From Candidatus Latescibacterota bacterium (GTDB lineage Bacteria > Latescibacterota > 4484-107): a stretch of DNA of 8,967 nucleotides. The notes beneath the pieces were generated by a model, which ran no database searches, was not told where the DNA came from, and saw only the letters and a list, made by a program, of their open reading frames with translations. Positions 7,071-8,967 of this stretch are shown here, piece by piece. Both the position numbers and the translations under genes were made by a program. Within the stretch, counting starts at the first letter, position 1. The number at the start of each line of letters is the position of its first letter. The stretch covers positions 1 through 8,967 of the forward strand of contig JAUWMS010000064.1 in NCBI GenBank assembly GCA_030613045.1, given 5' to 3'.

Positions 7071-8093
7071 ATGGAAAAAATTCGTCTGGGTCTTATTCGC
7101 TGCGACACGCACGGGTATTATTTCGGAGCGATGCTGGCGCCGTGCGACCCGCTGCTGTTGCAGAAGAACGACTACGTGGTGCATCACTACTTCAGCGACA
7201 TATACGACGCGAAGAAACTCACCATGCCCAAGGTTCAGGGATTCGATCTAGAGAAGGTGTATGATTACAAGCTGGAAAAGGCGGAAGCCTTCGCCGGGAC
7301 GTTTCTGGACAAGCCTCAGGTTTGCAGCACGGTGGAGGAGATGACCGAGGGCATTGACGCGGTCTTTATCGGGGATTGCGACGGCGGGGGCGGCGACCAT
7401 CTGAAACTCGCCGTGCCCTTCCTGAAGAAAGGCATTCCCACTTTCGTGGATAAACCGTTTGCCGCCACCTTAGAGGATGCACGGGCCATCATCCAACTCG
7501 CTGAGAAGCACCATGCGCCGCTGTTCAATTCCTCCATTTTGAGCGTGGTCCCCACCGCGGATCGATTCAAACGCCGGTTCGACGAGATCGCTCCCGTGGG
7601 TCTCGGCGTGGTGAAAGGCGTAGGCGGCGCCTTTTCTCAGGATCTCAAAGGCGAAGCGGTGACCGGAGGGCTGGAGGAACGGCTGGCGTATATCATTCAC
7701 GGGATCTCCTTGGCGATCAATCTCTTCGGCAAGGGCGTAGAGTGGGTGGAATGTATGGGTACGCTGCCCATGGAATATCTCCATCTTCACCTCAGGAGCG
7801 GCATGGAGGTGATGGTGTTCAATACGTCCATTGATATTTTTCCGGAGTCCTGTTCCTTTTTCGCGGAGGCGTACAGCAAGCGCGGGGCGATCCACTCTCC
7901 GCCCATAGGCGATCCCGAATTCATCGCCGGTGGGGCGGAAATTCTGCGCCTGTTCAAGCAGATGATCCGGACCGGAAAGCCGCCTGTTCCTTATGAGGAC
8001 ATACTGGAGCACATCGCTGTCGTAGAAGCGGGCCAGATCGCGCAAAGAGAGGGGAAGCGGGGCTATCTTGAGGATATTCTGGGGAGAGGATGA
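7071..8093 (+). CDS. Gfo/Idh/MocA-family NAD(P)-dependent oxidoreductase (divergent)
   Basis: This 340-residue protein follows the Gfo/Idh/MocA layout: N-terminal Rossmann domain, then a catalytic alpha/beta domain. Visible marks are CSTVEEMTEGIDAVFIGD (85-102), HLKLAVPFLKKGIPTFVDKPFA with the DKP form (127-129) of the usual E-K-P motif, TLEDARAIIQLAEKHHAPLF, and YIIHGISLAINLFG with H210 near the expected catalytic His region. It is unusual in two ways: strand 1 reads GLIRCDTHGYYFGAML, without the family's GxGxxG loop, and a long segment (about 22-70) separates it from the rest of the dinucleotide fold. Likely oxidises or reduces a sugar, inositol or related polyol in the cytoplasm; the substrate is unknown. 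The ATG follows GGGGGTG (7060-7066), a weak site. It starts 143 bases after the CBM9-like gene, beyond a hairpin, so it may be a separate transcript. Confidence 0.88.
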   Translation: MEKIRLGLIRCDTHGYYFGAMLAPCDPLLLQKNDYVVHHYFSDIYDAKKLTMPKVQGFDLEKVYDYKLEKAEAFAGTFLDKPQVCSTVEEMTEGIDAVFIGDCDGGGGDHLKLAVPFLKKGIPTFVDKPFAATLEDARAIIQLAEKHHAPLFNSSILSVVPTADRFKRRFDEIAPVGLGVVKGVGGAFSQDLKGEAVTGGLEERLAYIIHGISLAINLFGKGVEWVECMGTLPMEYLHLHLRSGMEVMVFNTSIDIFPESCSFFAEAYSKRGAIHSPPIGDPEFIAGGAEILRLFKQMIRTGKPPVPYEDILEHIAVVEAGQIAQREGKRGYLEDILGRG

Positions 8094-8375
8094 ATGTATT
8101 GGATCTGAATGATTCATCCGTTCGGGATAAGTAGGTGGACCGAATTACGGTACAATTTCACCACGGAGGCACGGAGGCACGGAGAACCCCTTGACAAGAG
8201 CCTTCAGGTCTTTCGTTCTCCTTGTCACCTGGATCATTCACTAGGTCCAGGATGATGCGCCCCGGCTTCAGGCTTTTCTTAAAAAATAGCGTCTTGAAAC
8301 CGGAAATCCAAAACACCTTGCTGCACAAGAGCAAAATAGGATTTTGGGCGAATTTGTGAATCATGAAGGGAAGAT

Positions 8376-8389
8376 GTCCCGTCAGGGAC
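8376..8389 (+). repeat. REP-like palindrome 1 (GTCCCGTCAGGGAC)
   Basis: GTCCC and GGGAC arms enclose GTCA. It is the first of four related palindromes inside the 8127-8673 element; the 3' flank AGGATAGGTATAGC resembles the flank of copy 3 read on the minus strand. Confidence 0.75.
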
Positions 8390-8431
8390 AGGATAGGTAT
8401 AGCATTCGAAATAGCCGAAAATCTTCCTCAA

Positions 8432-8445
8432 GTCCCGTGAGGGAC
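8432..8445 (+). repeat. REP-like palindrome 2 (GTCCCGTGAGGGAC)
   Basis: Same orientation as palindrome 1, 56 bases downstream. Its 3' flank GAAATATATATGGTAAAC matches the minus-strand flank of palindrome 4 (AAAATATTTATAGAAAAAC) at most positions. Confidence 0.75.
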
Positions 8446-8510
8446 GAAATATATATGGTAAACACATCATGACGAAAGGTGCATTCGGAAGGATACTGCA
8501 TAAATAGGCC

Positions 8511-8523
8511 GTCCCTACGGGAC
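8511..8523 (-). repeat. REP-like palindrome 3 (GTCCCTACGGGAC)
   Basis: On the minus strand it reads GTCCCGTAGGGAC, one base shorter in the loop than the others. It is inverted relative to palindromes 1 and 2. Confidence 0.75.
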
Positions 8524-8563
8524 TGGGAAATGTTTTTTTGGACTGTTTTTCTATAAATATTTT

Positions 8564-8577
8564 GTCCCTAACGGGAC
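8564..8577 (-). repeat. REP-like palindrome 4 (GTCCCTAACGGGAC)
   Basis: On the minus strand it reads GTCCCGTTAGGGAC. It lies 53 bases from palindrome 3 in the same orientation, so the four copies form two direct pairs facing each other, an arrangement like REP/BIME clusters. Confidence 0.75.
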
Positions 8578-8704
8578 AGAACCTGGCAGCAAAAATTTCT
8601 GATAAATAGCAATTTCCTGTCTTTCGTGTCTTTCGTGGTGGGAAGATAAAAATAATTTTGTCCAGGCACTTATGGGGCTGAAGCATCCAAAGGAGAATGC
8701 AACC

Positions 8705-8967
8705 ATGTCAAACAATTTACACTTGGTGAAGTGGGCGCGGGATGCCCAATTGACCCAATCCTGCTTCCAGCGGCATCGCATCTACGATTACAAGCCGGGC
8801 TGTGCGCGCTATACCTTCGGTCATTACCCGACGCGCAATCCGTATTACCCGACGCACGCGGATTGGGAGCAGCTCGACCGGTTCTGCGAGAACGGCATCG
8901 AGATGCTCATCGTGTTCGAGGAGTGGAGCGATGTGTGCGGCTATTGCGGAAAGCAGCACACCCAACC
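8705..8967 (+). CDS. Unrecognised protein, N-terminal 87 residues (3' truncated)
   Basis: The ATG at 8705 follows AAAGGAG (8689-8695) at a nine-base spacing, and the frame is open to the right edge with GC-rich third positions like the other genes. The visible part begins MSNNLHLVKWARDAQLTQSC and contains 'RYTFGHYPTRNPYYPTHADWEQLDRFCENGIEMLIVFEEWSD' in two pieces around position 40-78, then VCGYCGK. The 'DWEQLDRFCENGIEMLIVFEEW' type of helix-strand unit resembles the first helix and strand of a TIM-barrel, glycosidase-like protein ('the woman or man in a barrel' step where a helix precedes a buried strand ending in acidic residues), but this is a weak resemblance. No signal peptide is seen. 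The start is 31 bases after the A end of the repeat element. Gene reality is well supported; function is not known. Confidence 0.75.
   Translation, partial: MSNNLHLVKWARDAQLTQSCFQRHRIYDYKPGCARYTFGHYPTRNPYYPTHADWEQLDRFCENGIEMLIVFEEWSDVCGYCGKQHTQ

Larger units (their letters stand above)
8127..8673 (-). repeat. Inverted-repeat-ended element, copy 2, B end to A end
   Basis: The left end is the B type: ATAAGTAGGTGGACCGAATT at 8127, then CACC (8159) with three CACGGAGG-type units and AGAACCCC by 8190. Base for base its first 36 positions have the same spacing as the B end of copy 1 read from 1776 (22 bases between TGGAC and the units). The right end, read on the minus strand from 8673, is the A type: ATAAGTGCCTGGACAAAATT, then CCCACCACGAAAGACACGAA, matching the A end at 1621 with the same 23-base spacer. 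Hence the same two-ended element in reverse orientation, here 547 bases with a different interior. No transposase is encoded. Confidence 0.6.
8094..8704. other. Intergenic repeat block between the oxidoreductase gene and the partial last gene
   Basis: This 611-base gap holds no supported gene. Most of it (8127-8673) is one inverted-repeat-ended element containing four REP-like palindromes. About 8222-8375 is low-information sequence with no recognised feature. Open frames on the minus strand here (to 135 codons) translate repeat DNA and show no conserved domain. TTGACA at 8191 has no matching -10 box. The final ~30 bases hold the ribosome binding site of the next gene. Confidence 0.65.

Noticed and set aside
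8191..8220. TTGACA at 8191 as a promoter -35 box
   Set aside because: No -10-like hexamer at 16-18 bases; the sequence is part of the repeat element.
8158..8364. A 68-codon minus strand open frame
   Set aside because: Its C-terminal end is the CACGGAGG repeat read backwards and no domain is recognisable.
8376..8577. CRISPR array
   Set aside because: Units are only 13-14 bases, occur on both strands and are not evenly spaced; no cas genes nearby.
8279..8686. A 135-codon minus strand open frame in the second repeat block
   Set aside because: Its peptide is the translation of the A end and the four palindromes; the start shows the same repeat-derived 'LD-IIF-PPR-TR' peptide as the frame at 1601.

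Overview
The window looks like part of a chromosome from an uncultured, environmental bacterium with a large genome and many short dispersed repeats. The first gene ends in a 'YPNPFNP' C-terminal domain of the FlgD-like / type IX-sorting kind, which points to the FCB supergroup or its relatives (for example Latescibacteria, KSB1, Ignavibacteria or Poribacteria-like lineages). That placement is an inference from domain style and gene content, not from a marker gene. All recognised genes are on the + strand.

Layout. (1) 1-605: 3' end of a secreted or cell-surface protein, cut by the left edge. (2) 637-1608: beta subunit of a thiamine-diphosphate 2-oxoacid/acetoin dehydrogenase E1, with no alpha subunit or E2 beside it. 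(3) 1609-1984: a 376-base gap filled by two adjacent inverted-repeat elements. (4) 1985-6927: a tight four-gene run, probably an operon: sialidase-like beta-propeller protein, amidohydrolase (8-base overlap), a ~699-residue protein with an alpha/alpha-barrel glycosidase-like region, and a CBM9-like protein. (5) 6928-7070: a short gap holding a 30-base-arm hairpin. (6) 7071-8093: a divergent Gfo/Idh/MocA oxidoreductase. (7) 8094-8704: a 611-base gap made mostly of a second, larger repeat element that carries four REP-like palindromes. (8) 8705-8967: start of an unrecognised gene cut by the right edge.

The genes from 1985 to 8093 together suggest processing of carbohydrates or modified sugars: a BNR/Asp-box protein, a metal-dependent hydrolase, a probable six-hairpin glycosidase, a carbohydrate-binding-like protein and an NAD(P)-dependent sugar oxidoreductase. 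None of those with a visible N-terminus has a signal peptide, so the steps would be cytoplasmic. The substrate cannot be read from the sequence.

The most unusual signal is non-coding. The elements at about 1620-1776 and 8127-8673 each have one 'A' end (TAAGT..CTGGACAA.ATTATTTT) and one different 'B' end (ATAAGTAGGTGGAC.GAAT). They lie in opposite orientations and carry different interiors. Inside the ends sit triplicated ~9-base units followed, at three of the four ends, by AGAACCC. This looks like a family of non-autonomous, MITE-like or single-strand-mobilised elements. No transposase is present in the window.
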